Assembly (NCBI RefSeq): GCF_900091705.1 | Contig: NZ_LT594785.1 | Coordinates: forward strand, 1,044,119 to 1,108,118 | Source of the DNA: Clostridium mediterraneense | GTDB taxonomy: Bacteria > Bacillota > Clostridia > Clostridiales > Clostridiaceae | Direction of reading: 5' to 3' | Length of the DNA: 64,000 nt | Shown: one piece after another, positions 25,840 through 34,070 of the stretch | Position numbering within the stretch: the stretch's first letter is position 1 | Layout: each line of letters opens with the position of its first letter | Made by a program: the position numbers and the translations under genes | Notes under the pieces: model-generated | The model's database searches: none | What the model was told of the DNA's origin: nothing | What the model saw: the letters and a program-made list of their open reading frames with translations, nothing else

Positions 25840-26772
25840 ATGGAGAAAAAAGATAGATTAATAGACAATTATATAGATAAAGGTGAGAAAGCTCATGATG
25901 CTGGAGAGTTTATAAGAGCTCTTAATTATTATTTAAGAGCAGAGGAATTTTTAGGCGAAGAGGGAGATGTAGATCTTAGCATTAATATAGCCTTATTATA
26001 TGATGAGCTTGGAGAGATAGAAAAAGCTAAAGAAAATTATAGAAAAGCTATAAGTATAAATTCTTATGAGGCAAGAGCCTATTATGGTCTTGCTGTTATG
26101 TATGATGAAGAAGAAAATTATCCTAAAGCTATAGAAAATTATAAAAAGGCAGTTGAAATTAATCCTGTCTATGATAGAGGAATTTTCTTTTTAGCTAATG
26201 CTTTAGATCTTAATGGTGATAAAGATGAGGCAATAGTTTGGTATAAGAAACTTTTAGAGATTTGTCCTGATGATTTTTGGGGAAATATGAATCTTGGTTC
26301 TATATATGAAGAAAAAAATGATATAAATAATGCTTATAGGATGTTTTCTAAAGCCTTAGATATAAATAAGGATAATTATATGGCTCTATATAATATGGGA
26401 GTTATTTATAAGAAACTAAATCTTATTGATAAAAGTAAATCAATGTATATAAAATCAATAAAAAAGAATCCTGGTCATGCTGGTAGTTTTCTGAATCTAG
26501 CAGTTATTTATAAGGAAGAGGGCAATCTAGATAAAGGTATAGAAATATTATCACAAGGAATACAGTATAATCCAGAATCAGAATTTCTTTTTTATAATAG
26601 AAGTTGTTTTTATGCTTTAAATAATAATGTGGAAAAAGCTATTAAGGATATAATAAAAGCAGTGGAGTTATATAAAGGATTTATGAAATATATTTATAAA
26701 GATGAAGAACTAAAAGTAGTTAGAGAATCAGAAGAATTTAAAAATTTCTTAATAGAAAATAATATTTGTTAA
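25840..26772 (+). CDS. Tetratricopeptide-repeat protein
   Basis: 310 residues, almost entirely TPR repeats from about residue 12 to 275 (for example DLSINIALLYDELGEIEKAKENYRKAI cut across a repeat, then ARAYYGLAVMYDEEENYPKAIENYKKAVEI). About seven to eight repeats are seen. TPR arrays form superhelical protein-binding scaffolds; the partner is unknown. No signal peptide. Followed by a strong terminator. Confidence 0.88.
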   Translation: MEKKDRLIDNYIDKGEKAHDAGEFIRALNYYLRAEEFLGEEGDVDLSINIALLYDELGEIEKAKENYRKAISINSYEARAYYGLAVMYDEEENYPKAIENYKKAVEINPVYDRGIFFLANALDLNGDKDEAIVWYKKLLEICPDDFWGNMNLGSIYEEKNDINNAYRMFSKALDINKDNYMALYNMGVIYKKLNLIDKSKSMYIKSIKKNPGHAGSFLNLAVIYKEEGNLDKGIEILSQGIQYNPESEFLFYNRSCFYALNNNVEKAIKDIIKAVELYKGFMKYIYKDEELKVVRESEEFKNFLIENNIC

Positions 26773-26776
26773 TATA

Positions 26777-26812
26777 AGGAGTTGTCTAAGAATAGATAAC
26801 TCTTTTTTATTT
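26777..26812 (+). terminator. Terminator after TPR gene
   Basis: GAGTTGTCTA and TAGATAACTC form a stem with one G-U pair, then TTTTTTATTTT. Confidence 0.85.
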
Positions 26813-26886
26813 TGGATAAAATTTTTAATAAATATATATAAGTATAAATAGATTGAATACCTTAAGGAAACACTAAAGTTTAAAGG

Positions 26887-28662
26887 ATGAAATATTATTT
26901 GATGAAGGGAATGAATAGGGTGAAATTTAAGATTATTAAATTTAAGAATGAATTAAGAAAAGCAATTTTGCTCCCTATAGCAATCTTAAGCATTTCACAA
27001 TCAATATTATTTATATCTTATATAGTTTCTAGATATTTAAATACTGACAATTTTTATATGAGTTTTTTAACTTATTTTGTTTTTATTTTAGAATCATTAG
27101 TGAAAATTATATGTGAAAATTCTGCTTTAATTTTAGGTTTTTCAATTGTGATGAATTTTTGTAAAGCAGATGTTTTAATGGGAATTATATTTGTCGTTGG
27201 ATTTATTATTAATAATATGATTATATCTATTGTAGCGAATATTGGATTAGATAATTTAGCTAGTCCTATGTGTAAAATGGTCTTATCTGTTCCAAGCTTA
27301 GATACTGGTATAGTATTAGTTTTATTTTGGAGCATAGTGGTTATATATATTAGTAAATATGTAGAGCATCTAAAGAAGAAGGATAGAAATTATTATGTTT
27401 TAAGTCTAGTTATTGCTTTTATTTCTTTTGCTATTGCAGGTTTTATAGGAGTTATTTTTGGATTAGCTTGGCCTATTATTCAAGAAACTATTTTTAATTT
27501 TTCAAAGTTCTTAATTAATAGTAAAAATATCTTTGTACCATTTATATATGGATTTATAGATAGGCTTTTAAGTCCATTTGAGCTTGAATACCTTTGGGAA
27601 AATTCATTTTTAAATATATCAGGTGAGTATATAAATAATCTTGGTCAAATTGTTACGGGAGATTTTGCTGTATTTTTTAAACAACTTACTGAAAAGCAGT
27701 CATTTATATTTGGACATTATATGGCTGGAGAATATATTTGTAAGATGTTCTCACTTCCGTTTATAATTCTTGCAATATATAAAAAAAGAAAAGATGAAAA
27801 TGATTTTGATAAGATATTAATTGTTATAGCTATATTATGTTTTTTACTAGGAGTATCAAGACCTTTAGAACTATTTTTATTAGTTTTCTCTCCTTTAATT
27901 TTTATAATTTATTGTTTAATATCAGCGATAGCCTTTCTTATTTTAGCTTTATTTAATATAAATATAGGAATTTTATTTTCAGGTGGACTTATAGAATTTA
28001 TTATTTTTTCATTAATACAGCAAAATTTAAATGTTCTAAAACTATTAGTTTTAGGTGTTGTTTTTGCAGCTATTTATTATTTTTCTTCATTACTTATTAT
28101 AAAAAAGAATAAGATAAAGTTCTTTAAAGGTGAAAAAAACAATAGCAAGAAAGATGAAGAGATAGTTAAAGAGGAGCTTGTAAAAAAGAAAAAAGATAAG
28201 ATAGTAGAAGATGTATATATAAATTTTTTCTCCCCTGCGAAAGGAAAGCTCGTTGAATTTGATGAAATAAATAATAGGATTTTTTCTTCAGGAATTATGG
28301 GAGATGGTTTTGCTTTTTATGTTGATGATGAAAAGATAAGAAGTATATATAGATTCAAAGTAAAGAAAATATTAGAGGAGAATAAGGCTGTAATTTTAGA
28401 AACTAAAAAAGGGATAAATATTATTATGAAGATAGGTGTAGATATTAAGTTCTTAAGTGCTAAGGCTTTTGAAATTAAAGTTGAAGAAGGAGACTTAATT
28501 CAAGAGCATCAAGTTATTTGGAGTCTCAATAAAGAAAAAATAGATGGAGATTTAAAACTTGCTGTTGCATTTACAAATCTTAAGAAAAATCAGAAATTAC
28601 AATTTAATGCAGGACATATAGAGTCTATGGAGAGAAATAGGATAAGACTTAAGATAAAGTAG
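26887..28662 (+). CDS. Degenerate glucose-type PTS protein: EIIC-like membrane part plus inactive EIIA
   Basis: 591 residues in two parts. The membrane region (about 18-420) follows the glucose-family EIIC pattern: ELRKAILLPIAIL at the start, YGFIDRLLSPFELEYLWE (family: YGFLNRLLIPFGLHHIWN) and GVSRPLELFLLVFSPL (family: GITEPIEF). A charged linker follows (about 410-442) with no EIIB domain or its phospho-cysteine. The C-terminal domain (443-591) aligns with EIIA-Glc (SPAKGKLVEFDEI, FSSGIMGDGFAF, EEGDLI), but both active-site histidines, 15 residues apart in the family, are Lys at about 500 and 515. It cannot relay phosphate by the normal route. Start uncertain: ATG 26887, ATG 26911 or GTG 26920. 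Confidence 0.8.
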   Translation: MKYYLMKGMNRVKFKIIKFKNELRKAILLPIAILSISQSILFISYIVSRYLNTDNFYMSFLTYFVFILESLVKIICENSALILGFSIVMNFCKADVLMGIIFVVGFIINNMIISIVANIGLDNLASPMCKMVLSVPSLDTGIVLVLFWSIVVIYISKYVEHLKKKDRNYYVLSLVIAFISFAIAGFIGVIFGLAWPIIQETIFNFSKFLINSKNIFVPFIYGFIDRLLSPFELEYLWENSFLNISGEYINNLGQIVTGDFAVFFKQLTEKQSFIFGHYMAGEYICKMFSLPFIILAIYKKRKDENDFDKILIVIAILCFLLGVSRPLELFLLVFSPLIFIIYCLISAIAFLILALFNINIGILFSGGLIEFIIFSLIQQNLNVLKLLVLGVVFAAIYYFSSLLIIKKNKIKFFKGEKNNSKKDEEIVKEELVKKKKDKIVEDVYINFFSPAKGKLVEFDEINNRIFSSGIMGDGFAFYVDDEKIRSIYRFKVKKILEENKAVILETKKGINIIMKIGVDIKFLSAKAFEIKVEEGDLIQEHQVIWSLNKEKIDGDLKLAVAFTNLKKNQKLQFNAGHIESMERNRIRLKIK

Positions 28663-28714
28663 CCTTAGTAAATTTTGAGTTTTACATAATTTATATTATA
28701 ATTATATATAGAAC

Positions 28715-28750
28715 AAAAGCCTACAATATAATATTATATTGTGGGTTTTA
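28715..28750 (+). terminator. Terminator after PTS-like gene
   Basis: AAAGCCTACAATATAAT and ATTATATTGTGGGTTTT form a long stem with one G-U pair. Confidence 0.82.
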
Positions 28751-28849
28751 TTAATTAAATGTATGATATTTGACTTATAGATATAAATTTGGCTAATAAT
28801 CTATAAGAGATGTGAAAAGTAGTGCCTAAATAATTAGGAGGATGATTTT

Positions 28850-31084
28850 TTGAAGAAAGTTATTATAGCTGAAAAACCTTCTGTTGCTAAGAATATAGCA
28901 GATGCGTTAAAGATAAAGTCAAGAAAAGATGGATATTTTGAAGGGAATGAGTATTTAGTTACTTGGGCTTTTGGACATCTTCTACAACTTTATGATGCTA
29001 AAGATTATGATGAGAATATGAAGGGATGGAGAATGGAAAAGTTCCCTTTTATCCCAGAAGAATTTAAGTATAAGATAAAAACAGATTCTGCTAATAGAGC
29101 TATTACAGATAAGGGAGCAGAAAAACAAATCAATATAATTAAGTCTTTAATAGATAGAGATGATGTTGATGGAATAATATCTGCTACTGACTATGATAGA
29201 GAAGGGCAAGTTATTTCAGATGAGCTTTTTATTTATTTTAATGAGAGAAAACCGGTTTATAGACTTCTTTTAAATGAATGGACAGCTAAAGAAGTTGAAA
29301 AAGGAATGAAAGCTTTAAAGCCTAATGAAGAAATGAAATCTCTTCAAGATGCTGGGATAGGTAGACAATGGGCAGATTGGATTATAGGAATAAACTTAAC
29401 ATCTGTAGCTACTATTAGATATAAGCTTAATGATAATAGTATTTTAAATATAGGTAGAGTACTTCTTCCAACTTTAAAAATTATATATGATAGAGATAAA
29501 GAAATTGAGAACTTTAATGCAACTAGCTATTATAAGATGCTTGCAAGTTTTAAAAATAGTGAAAATAAAGAATTTGAAGGACTTTATTATGAAACTAATA
29601 AAGAGGGAAAGCTTGATGAAAAGTTTGAGGAAAAGGAATATTTAGATAAGATTGCTAAAGCTATAAAGTCTGAAAGAGTAGAAGTTGTAGAGAAGCAAAC
29701 AGAAAAGAAAAAAGAATATCCACCATTTTTATTTAATTTATCAAATTTACAAGGACATATAACAAGTAAATATAAAGGATGGACTTCAGATAAAGTTTTA
29801 AAAGTTGCTCAATCACTTTATGAAAAGAAATTTATTACTTACCCAAGAACAGGTAGTATATGTCTTGAAGAAAGTTTAGTTGATAGAACTAAAAAGGTTT
29901 TAGAAACTCTAAAGAGAGATCTTCCATATGAAAATGAGATTAAGTTTATTAAAAATAAGAGAGTATTTGATAATTCTAAGGTAGAAAGCCATAGTGCTAT
30001 AGTTCCTACATATGTTAAACCTTCAGGACTTTCTAAAGATGAAATGATAGTTTATTCTGCAGTTAAGAATAGATTTATAATGCAATTTATGCCTGTTGCT
30101 GAATTTGAAGAAACTAAGATAACTTTAAAAGTTAATAAAGAAGAGGCAAAAGGAGTATTTGTATCAAGAGGAAAGGTTCAACTTGTAGAAGGCTGGCGAA
30201 AAGTTGAGAGCATTGAAACTAAAGATACTATACTTCCTATGGTATCAGAAAAAGAAATGCTTGATATAATAAAAGTTAGTGTAAATAAAGTTACTAAGAA
30301 ACCACCAAAGTTACATACAGAAAAAACTCTTCTTAGAGTTATGGAGACTTGTGGAAAGAGCTTTAAGAAAAATGATAAATCAAATAGTGATAAAGATATA
30401 GATAAAGATTCTGAAAATAATGATTTAGTGTCAGAAGAAAATTCAGATGAAATGATGGCTGCTATACTTAGTGGATTTAGTATAGGAACGCCAGCAACTA
30501 GAGCTGAAACTATAAAGAAGCTTAAAGATATAGGATATATACAAAGTAAAGGTAAGAGTTTAACAACAACAGAACTTGGTAGAACAATAGTAGAAATTTT
30601 CCCAGCAAGAGAACTGTTAGACCTTGAATATACAGGAAAGCTTGAAAAAACTTTATCAGATATAGAAAAAGGTAAAGTTAAAAAAGAAGATTTCTTAAAT
30701 CTTATAAAGAACTTTACTATAAATGCTGTAAAACTTATAAAAGAAGATAGATCATTACTTCATAAATTTAAAGTTGAACTTCCAGAAGGAAAAGAAGAAA
30801 TAGGTAAGTGTCCTGTTTGTGGTAACTCCGTAATAGAAGGGGAAAAGGGATTTGGCTGTGTTAACTGGAAAAATGGTTGCAAATATACTATTTGGAAAGA
30901 TGATAAATATATAACTTCCTTTGGTAAAAAGGTAAGCAAAGAAATGGTTGCTCTTTTACTTAAAAATGGGAAAGTTGGATTTAGAAATTTAAAGAGTAAA
31001 AAAGGAAATTTATTTAGTGCATATTTTAGATATGAATTAAATGAAGAAACAGGTTATTTCAACTGGAAAATTGAATTTATATAA
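28850..31084 (+). CDS. topB: DNA topoisomerase III
   Basis: Type IA topoisomerase that decatenates and relaxes DNA through a 5'-phosphotyrosine. 744 residues: Toprim domain at the start (KVIIAEKPSVAKNIA, then SATDYDREGQ), the active-site Tyr in FITYPRTGS, and a C-terminal zinc-ribbon (CPVCGN and CVNWKNGC). A charged Asp/Ser/Asn insertion (about 507-530, KSNSDKDIDKDSENND) breaks the catalytic core and looks like a linker peculiar to this lineage. The TTG start lies behind TTAGGAGG. Monocistronic; no plasmid or conjugative genes are adjacent. Confidence 0.95.
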   Translation: MKKVIIAEKPSVAKNIADALKIKSRKDGYFEGNEYLVTWAFGHLLQLYDAKDYDENMKGWRMEKFPFIPEEFKYKIKTDSANRAITDKGAEKQINIIKSLIDRDDVDGIISATDYDREGQVISDELFIYFNERKPVYRLLLNEWTAKEVEKGMKALKPNEEMKSLQDAGIGRQWADWIIGINLTSVATIRYKLNDNSILNIGRVLLPTLKIIYDRDKEIENFNATSYYKMLASFKNSENKEFEGLYYETNKEGKLDEKFEEKEYLDKIAKAIKSERVEVVEKQTEKKKEYPPFLFNLSNLQGHITSKYKGWTSDKVLKVAQSLYEKKFITYPRTGSICLEESLVDRTKKVLETLKRDLPYENEIKFIKNKRVFDNSKVESHSAIVPTYVKPSGLSKDEMIVYSAVKNRFIMQFMPVAEFEETKITLKVNKEEAKGVFVSRGKVQLVEGWRKVESIETKDTILPMVSEKEMLDIIKVSVNKVTKKPPKLHTEKTLLRVMETCGKSFKKNDKSNSDKDIDKDSENNDLVSEENSDEMMAAILSGFSIGTPATRAETIKKLKDIGYIQSKGKSLTTTELGRTIVEIFPARELLDLEYTGKLEKTLSDIEKGKVKKEDFLNLIKNFTINAVKLIKEDRSLLHKFKVELPEGKEEIGKCPVCGNSVIEGEKGFGCVNWKNGCKYTIWKDDKYITSFGKKVSKEMVALLLKNGKVGFRNLKSKKGNLFSAYFRYELNEETGYFNWKIEFI

Positions 31085-31104
31085 ATTAAATAATTTAATT
31101 TTAA

Positions 31105-31146
31105 GAAGGTATACAGATTATTAATAATAGTTTGTATATCTTTTAT
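31105..31146 (+). terminator. Terminator after topB
   Basis: GGTATACAGATTATT and AATAGTTTGTATATC pair in a long stem followed by TTTTATTTATT. Confidence 0.82.
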
Positions 31147-31346
31147 TTATTATAAAAGATATTTTAAAGAAATTAATTCTTAAAAACTACTTTTGTTAGA
31201 TAATAATTAAAGTTATATTATTTTATTAATAGAATTAATTTCTATAATAGAATTTATTTAATAGTTAACAATTTACTGTATTTGAATAAATAATATGTAA
31301 GGTATATACTCTAAATAGCATTTTTGTAAATATAGGAGAAATATTA

Positions 31347-32180
31347 ATGAAAAAAGCAATTATAGGTATAATTATAGCAGTAGCTGTTATTGGAGGAGCA
31401 TGTTATGCATTTGCTGATAGTGTAGCAAATAGTTCAGCTTCTGGAGAAGTAGCATCTACAGTTGGTAGTGCAATTTATAATAATAATACAAAGCCTGAAG
31501 CACAAGCCAATAAAACACAACAGGATGTTGCTAATAATTTAAATACATCAAGTAGTAATAGTGATGTAAAATCTAGTGTAGATAGTAATAGTGCTAATAA
31601 TAGTAAAGGAAGTAGTAGTACTACAGAAAATACTGATAGTAAAAAAGTAATATCTACAAAAACTTCAAATAATAGCATAAAAAATCAAGGCTCTTTAAGC
31701 TTTGATTTACAACCAAAGAATTCACAATCAAATGTTAAAGCAACACCACTTACAAGTGCAGAGCTTTCTAAGTTTATAGGAACTTGGACTGTAGGAAAAG
31801 CTGTAGGATATAATGGTGGAGGTTCAGCTTATGGCTTTGAGGGGATTAAGAATCTTCCAGGAAAACAATTTACTATAAGTGAACATTCTATAGATTATTT
31901 TGGGACAAAATATAATATTACAAATTATTATATGACAAAACAAAGTCCGTGTAATCCTGCATATGGAAATCCAGGGTTAACTGGAGCTGTACCAGGTAAT
32001 CCTTTAGGTCTTGAAGATGGATATCTTACTTTACTATCAGCATCAACTAGTTCAGAAGATCCTAGTATAGCTAGTCTTAATAATATGGATTCTTCTAGTA
32101 TTCCAGTATCATTTTTAGTAGTTGGGAACAATTTATTAGTTAATGATGCAGGAGCATTATTTATAGCTACAAGAAATTAA
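31347..32180 (+). CDS. Secreted protein with Ser/Asn-rich linker, unknown function
   Basis: 277 residues with a signal peptide (KKAIIGIIIAVAVIGGACYA, likely cleavage after AFA near residue 24). A low-complexity Ser/Asn/Lys region (about 30-125) leads to a folded C-terminal domain (about 135-277) that begins FIGTWTVGKAVGY; the G-x-W start recalls lipocalin-like beta barrels but that is weak. Two Cys residues are possible (one in the signal peptide, one in QSPCNP). No cell-wall anchor, no lipobox at a proper place and no catalytic motif. Monocistronic. Confidence 0.7.
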   Translation: MKKAIIGIIIAVAVIGGACYAFADSVANSSASGEVASTVGSAIYNNNTKPEAQANKTQQDVANNLNTSSSNSDVKSSVDSNSANNSKGSSSTTENTDSKKVISTKTSNNSIKNQGSLSFDLQPKNSQSNVKATPLTSAELSKFIGTWTVGKAVGYNGGGSAYGFEGIKNLPGKQFTISEHSIDYFGTKYNITNYYMTKQSPCNPAYGNPGLTGAVPGNPLGLEDGYLTLLSASTSSEDPSIASLNNMDSSSIPVSFLVVGNNLLVNDAGALFIATRN

Positions 32181-32189
32181 AAGTAATAA

Positions 32190-32224
32190 AAATCGGTATG
32201 TACAAATTTGTATATACTGATTTC
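32190..32224 (+). terminator. Terminator after secreted-protein gene
   Basis: ATCGGTATGTACAAA and TTTGTATATACTGAT pair with G-U pairs, followed by TTCTTTA. Confidence 0.7.
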
Positions 32225-32309
32225 TTTATTCTATAAGTTTTATATAATAAGAAATTTATGTATAAACTTAGAGTATAGTTTATATAGCTCTAAGTTAGCT
32301 TTTAGGATA

Positions 32310-32441
32310 TTATTTTTTATGTCTGAATAAGAGTTTAATATTATTTCCTAAAATAGCTAAAGGAGTATTAGGGAATAATTTTCCTGAAATAAATATAGCG
32401 ATAATCACAATAATTATAGCTAAGATATCTTTATAATCCAT
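32310..32441 (-). CDS. Small 43-residue membrane peptide
   Basis: A 43-codon reading frame starting at ATG (32439-32441) behind GGTGGTG with about six bases of spacing. The product is MDYKDI followed by a hydrophobic helix (LAIIIVIIAIFISG), then KLFPNTPLAILGNN and a basic end RHKK. It is likely a single-span membrane peptide with a basic cytoplasmic tail. Not recognised. The ribosome site and amphipathic design support a real gene; it could instead be a small toxin-like or regulatory peptide. Confidence 0.5.
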   Translation of the reverse strand: MDYKDILAIIIVIIAIFISGKLFPNTPLAILGNNIKLLFRHKK

Positions 32442-32518
32442 AATTTTCACCACCAAAATAATTTTAGATTAGTAAATTAACTAACAATATATGTAAATTA
32501 TAACTTGATATATAAATA

Positions 32519-32557
32519 AAAACCATTATAAATAATAATGTTTATAATGGTTTTTAT
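32519..32557 (-). terminator. Terminator of the ynfA pseudogene
   Basis: AAACCATTATAAA and TTTATAATGGTTT form a perfect stem around an AATAATG-type loop, with a T run on the minus-strand side. Confidence 0.82.
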
Positions 32558-32567
32558 AATAATTATT

Positions 32568-32898
32568 TTAGCCTCTTGGAGCATACATAATAATTAAAAC
32601 TCCTATTAGTGCAACAAAAGCTCCGATTAAATCAAATTTATCAGGAATTATATTATCAAATTTCCATCCCCATAAAAGTGATAGAACAATGAAAATACCA
32701 CCATATGCAGCATACACTTTACTAAAATTATCAGTTTGAGGTTGTAATGTAGGTACAACTCCATAAATTATTAATAAAAGAGTACCTAAGAGTCCATACC
32801 AAAGGCTTTTTCCTTCATGTAACCACAGCCAAATAAGATATCCTCCACCTATTTCAAAGATACCTGCTATTATAAAATAATGATTTTATTATTTGCAT
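32568..32898 (-). pseudogene. ynfA: YnfA-family (UPF0060) membrane protein gene, frameshifted
   Basis: From base 32876 downward the minus strand encodes a complete YnfA/UPF0060 body: [43 protein letters not shown] and [19 protein letters not shown], the diagnostic blocks of this four-helix SMR-like family. The only good start, ATG at 32896-32898 with AAGGAG before it, is in another frame: the first codons (MQIIKSL) join the body only if one T is removed from the T4 run at 32874-32877. The body frame itself has two stops just upstream and no start codon. So it is a one-base frameshift or a sequencing error in a homopolymer. Confidence 0.85.
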
Positions 32899-33058
32899 AG
32901 ATAAATCTCCTTATATTTTTATACTTATGTAGTTTAACATAAAGACTTATAATTTTTAAATATAGGTACAAAAAGGTATAAAATAGTAAAAAAATAGAAT
33001 GACTTTTAAATTTTCTGAATAGTTATAAATTAATATAAATAAAAATAGGTGTGATTTT

Positions 33059-33484
33059 ATGAATAAAAAAATATTTTTTATAATATTAGCAAGTAATATA
33101 CTAGTAGTAATGTTTATATTATATTTTGTAAGCTCTCAAGAAAAATGTGTATTTAGTGCTAAAAATGATATGTGGGATTGTAATTATACTTTAACTAGAG
33201 TAGAGAAGAAAAAAGTAAAGTGTAAGTTAGAAGCTAAATATTTAGGAGATTTAAAGGAACTTGCTAGTTATAAAAAAATAAAAATAGTAAAAAAAGTGGG
33301 GGATAAGAAAAATATATTAATTTCTGATATAAAGGCAGGAGAATGTCAAGGACTATTTACATTAAAAAGTCTTTATAAAGAGAGTGATATTGAAAATGAA
33401 ATAAAAGATAAAAAAATAATTGTAGATATTCAGTTAGGAGATAGTGATAAGACTAGTGTTGAACTTGTTAATAAAGAAAAATAA
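33059..33484 (+). CDS. Membrane-anchored or secreted protein, unknown function
   Basis: 141 residues with an N-terminal hydrophobic helix (IFFIILASNILVVMFILYF) serving as signal or anchor, then a soluble basic domain with alternating strands (KKVKCKLEAKYLG, KKIKIVKKVG, KKIIVDIQLGD), probably a small beta domain exposed outside. Four Cys in the soluble part may form two disulfides. Not recognised. Convergent with a signal-peptide protein on the other strand; both share a terminator. Confidence 0.6.
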   Translation: MNKKIFFIILASNILVVMFILYFVSSQEKCVFSAKNDMWDCNYTLTRVEKKKVKCKLEAKYLGDLKELASYKKIKIVKKVGDKKNILISDIKAGECQGLFTLKSLYKESDIENEIKDKKIIVDIQLGDSDKTSVELVNKEK

Positions 33485-33487
33485 AAA

Positions 33488-33508
33488 GGTACGTTCTTTA
33501 ACGTACCT
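33488..33508. terminator. Bidirectional terminator
   Basis: AGGTACGTT and AACGTACCT form a perfect stem with a CTTT loop between the two convergent exported-protein genes. Confidence 0.75.
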
Positions 33509-33521
33509 AAAATATAAAAAA

Positions 33522-33962
33522 TTAATTTTCGTAATCAAAAGTAAAGTTATAGCTAATATTAACAAAATCTTTATTAGCTAGATTTACATCTTTTAATGGA
33601 ATAGTAAGTAAAACTCTAACCCCATTAAGAGCTTTTAATGGTTTTTCTATAGGAATACTAGGAAATAGTTCTTTAGTAACTACTGCACCATTAGCATCCT
33701 TTAAAGTTAGATTGAAATTTTTTATGGATTTAATATCTTTTGAAGTAGTATTTAATAGATAAGAGTCTATAACTAAATTATTATTATTTGTACTTATTGT
33801 ATTAACTATTAGATTTAAGTTGTCAGCCTGGGTACTAAAGTTTGAGTTCGTATATAAAATATCTTTTTTTTTACTTGAATCAGCTTTAGCTATAATAGAA
33901 TATACAGAAATAAGTAAAAAGCTTACTAATAGTGTTATAGCAATATTTTTAAATATTTTCAT
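33522..33962 (-). CDS. Exported protein with immunoglobulin-like/SLAP-like domain
   Basis: 146 residues: signal peptide (FKNIAITLLVSFLLISVYSIIAKA, likely cut after AKA near 26), then a beta-rich domain with the phrase NNLVIDSYLLNTTSKDIKSI and NFNLTLKDANGAVVTKELF, which is how SLAP and FxLYD-type extracellular domains look: a strand with an N-rich turn, then a statement about a residue tail. The match is weak. A GGAGG ribosome site precedes the ATG. Possible cell-surface protein. Confidence 0.6.
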   Translation of the reverse strand: MKIFKNIAITLLVSFLLISVYSIIAKADSSKKKDILYTNSNFSTQADNLNLIVNTISTNNNNLVIDSYLLNTTSKDIKSIKNFNLTLKDANGAVVTKELFPSIPIEKPLKALNGVRVLLTIPLKDVNLANKDFVNISYNFTFDYEN

Positions 33963-34070
33963 AACTATTTAACCTCCTAAATTTTCATATATTGCTATTA
34001 TGGCTTATAGTTGAGTTTTTTATGTAAGAGTAGGAATTTTAGTGTAAGAAATTTATATTAAGTATAAAAA

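Noticed and set aside
28842-28853. ATG at 28842 as a start of topB or a short upstream peptide
   Set aside because: It is out of frame with topB and ends at once in TGA; the TTG at 28850 has the better-spaced ribosome site.
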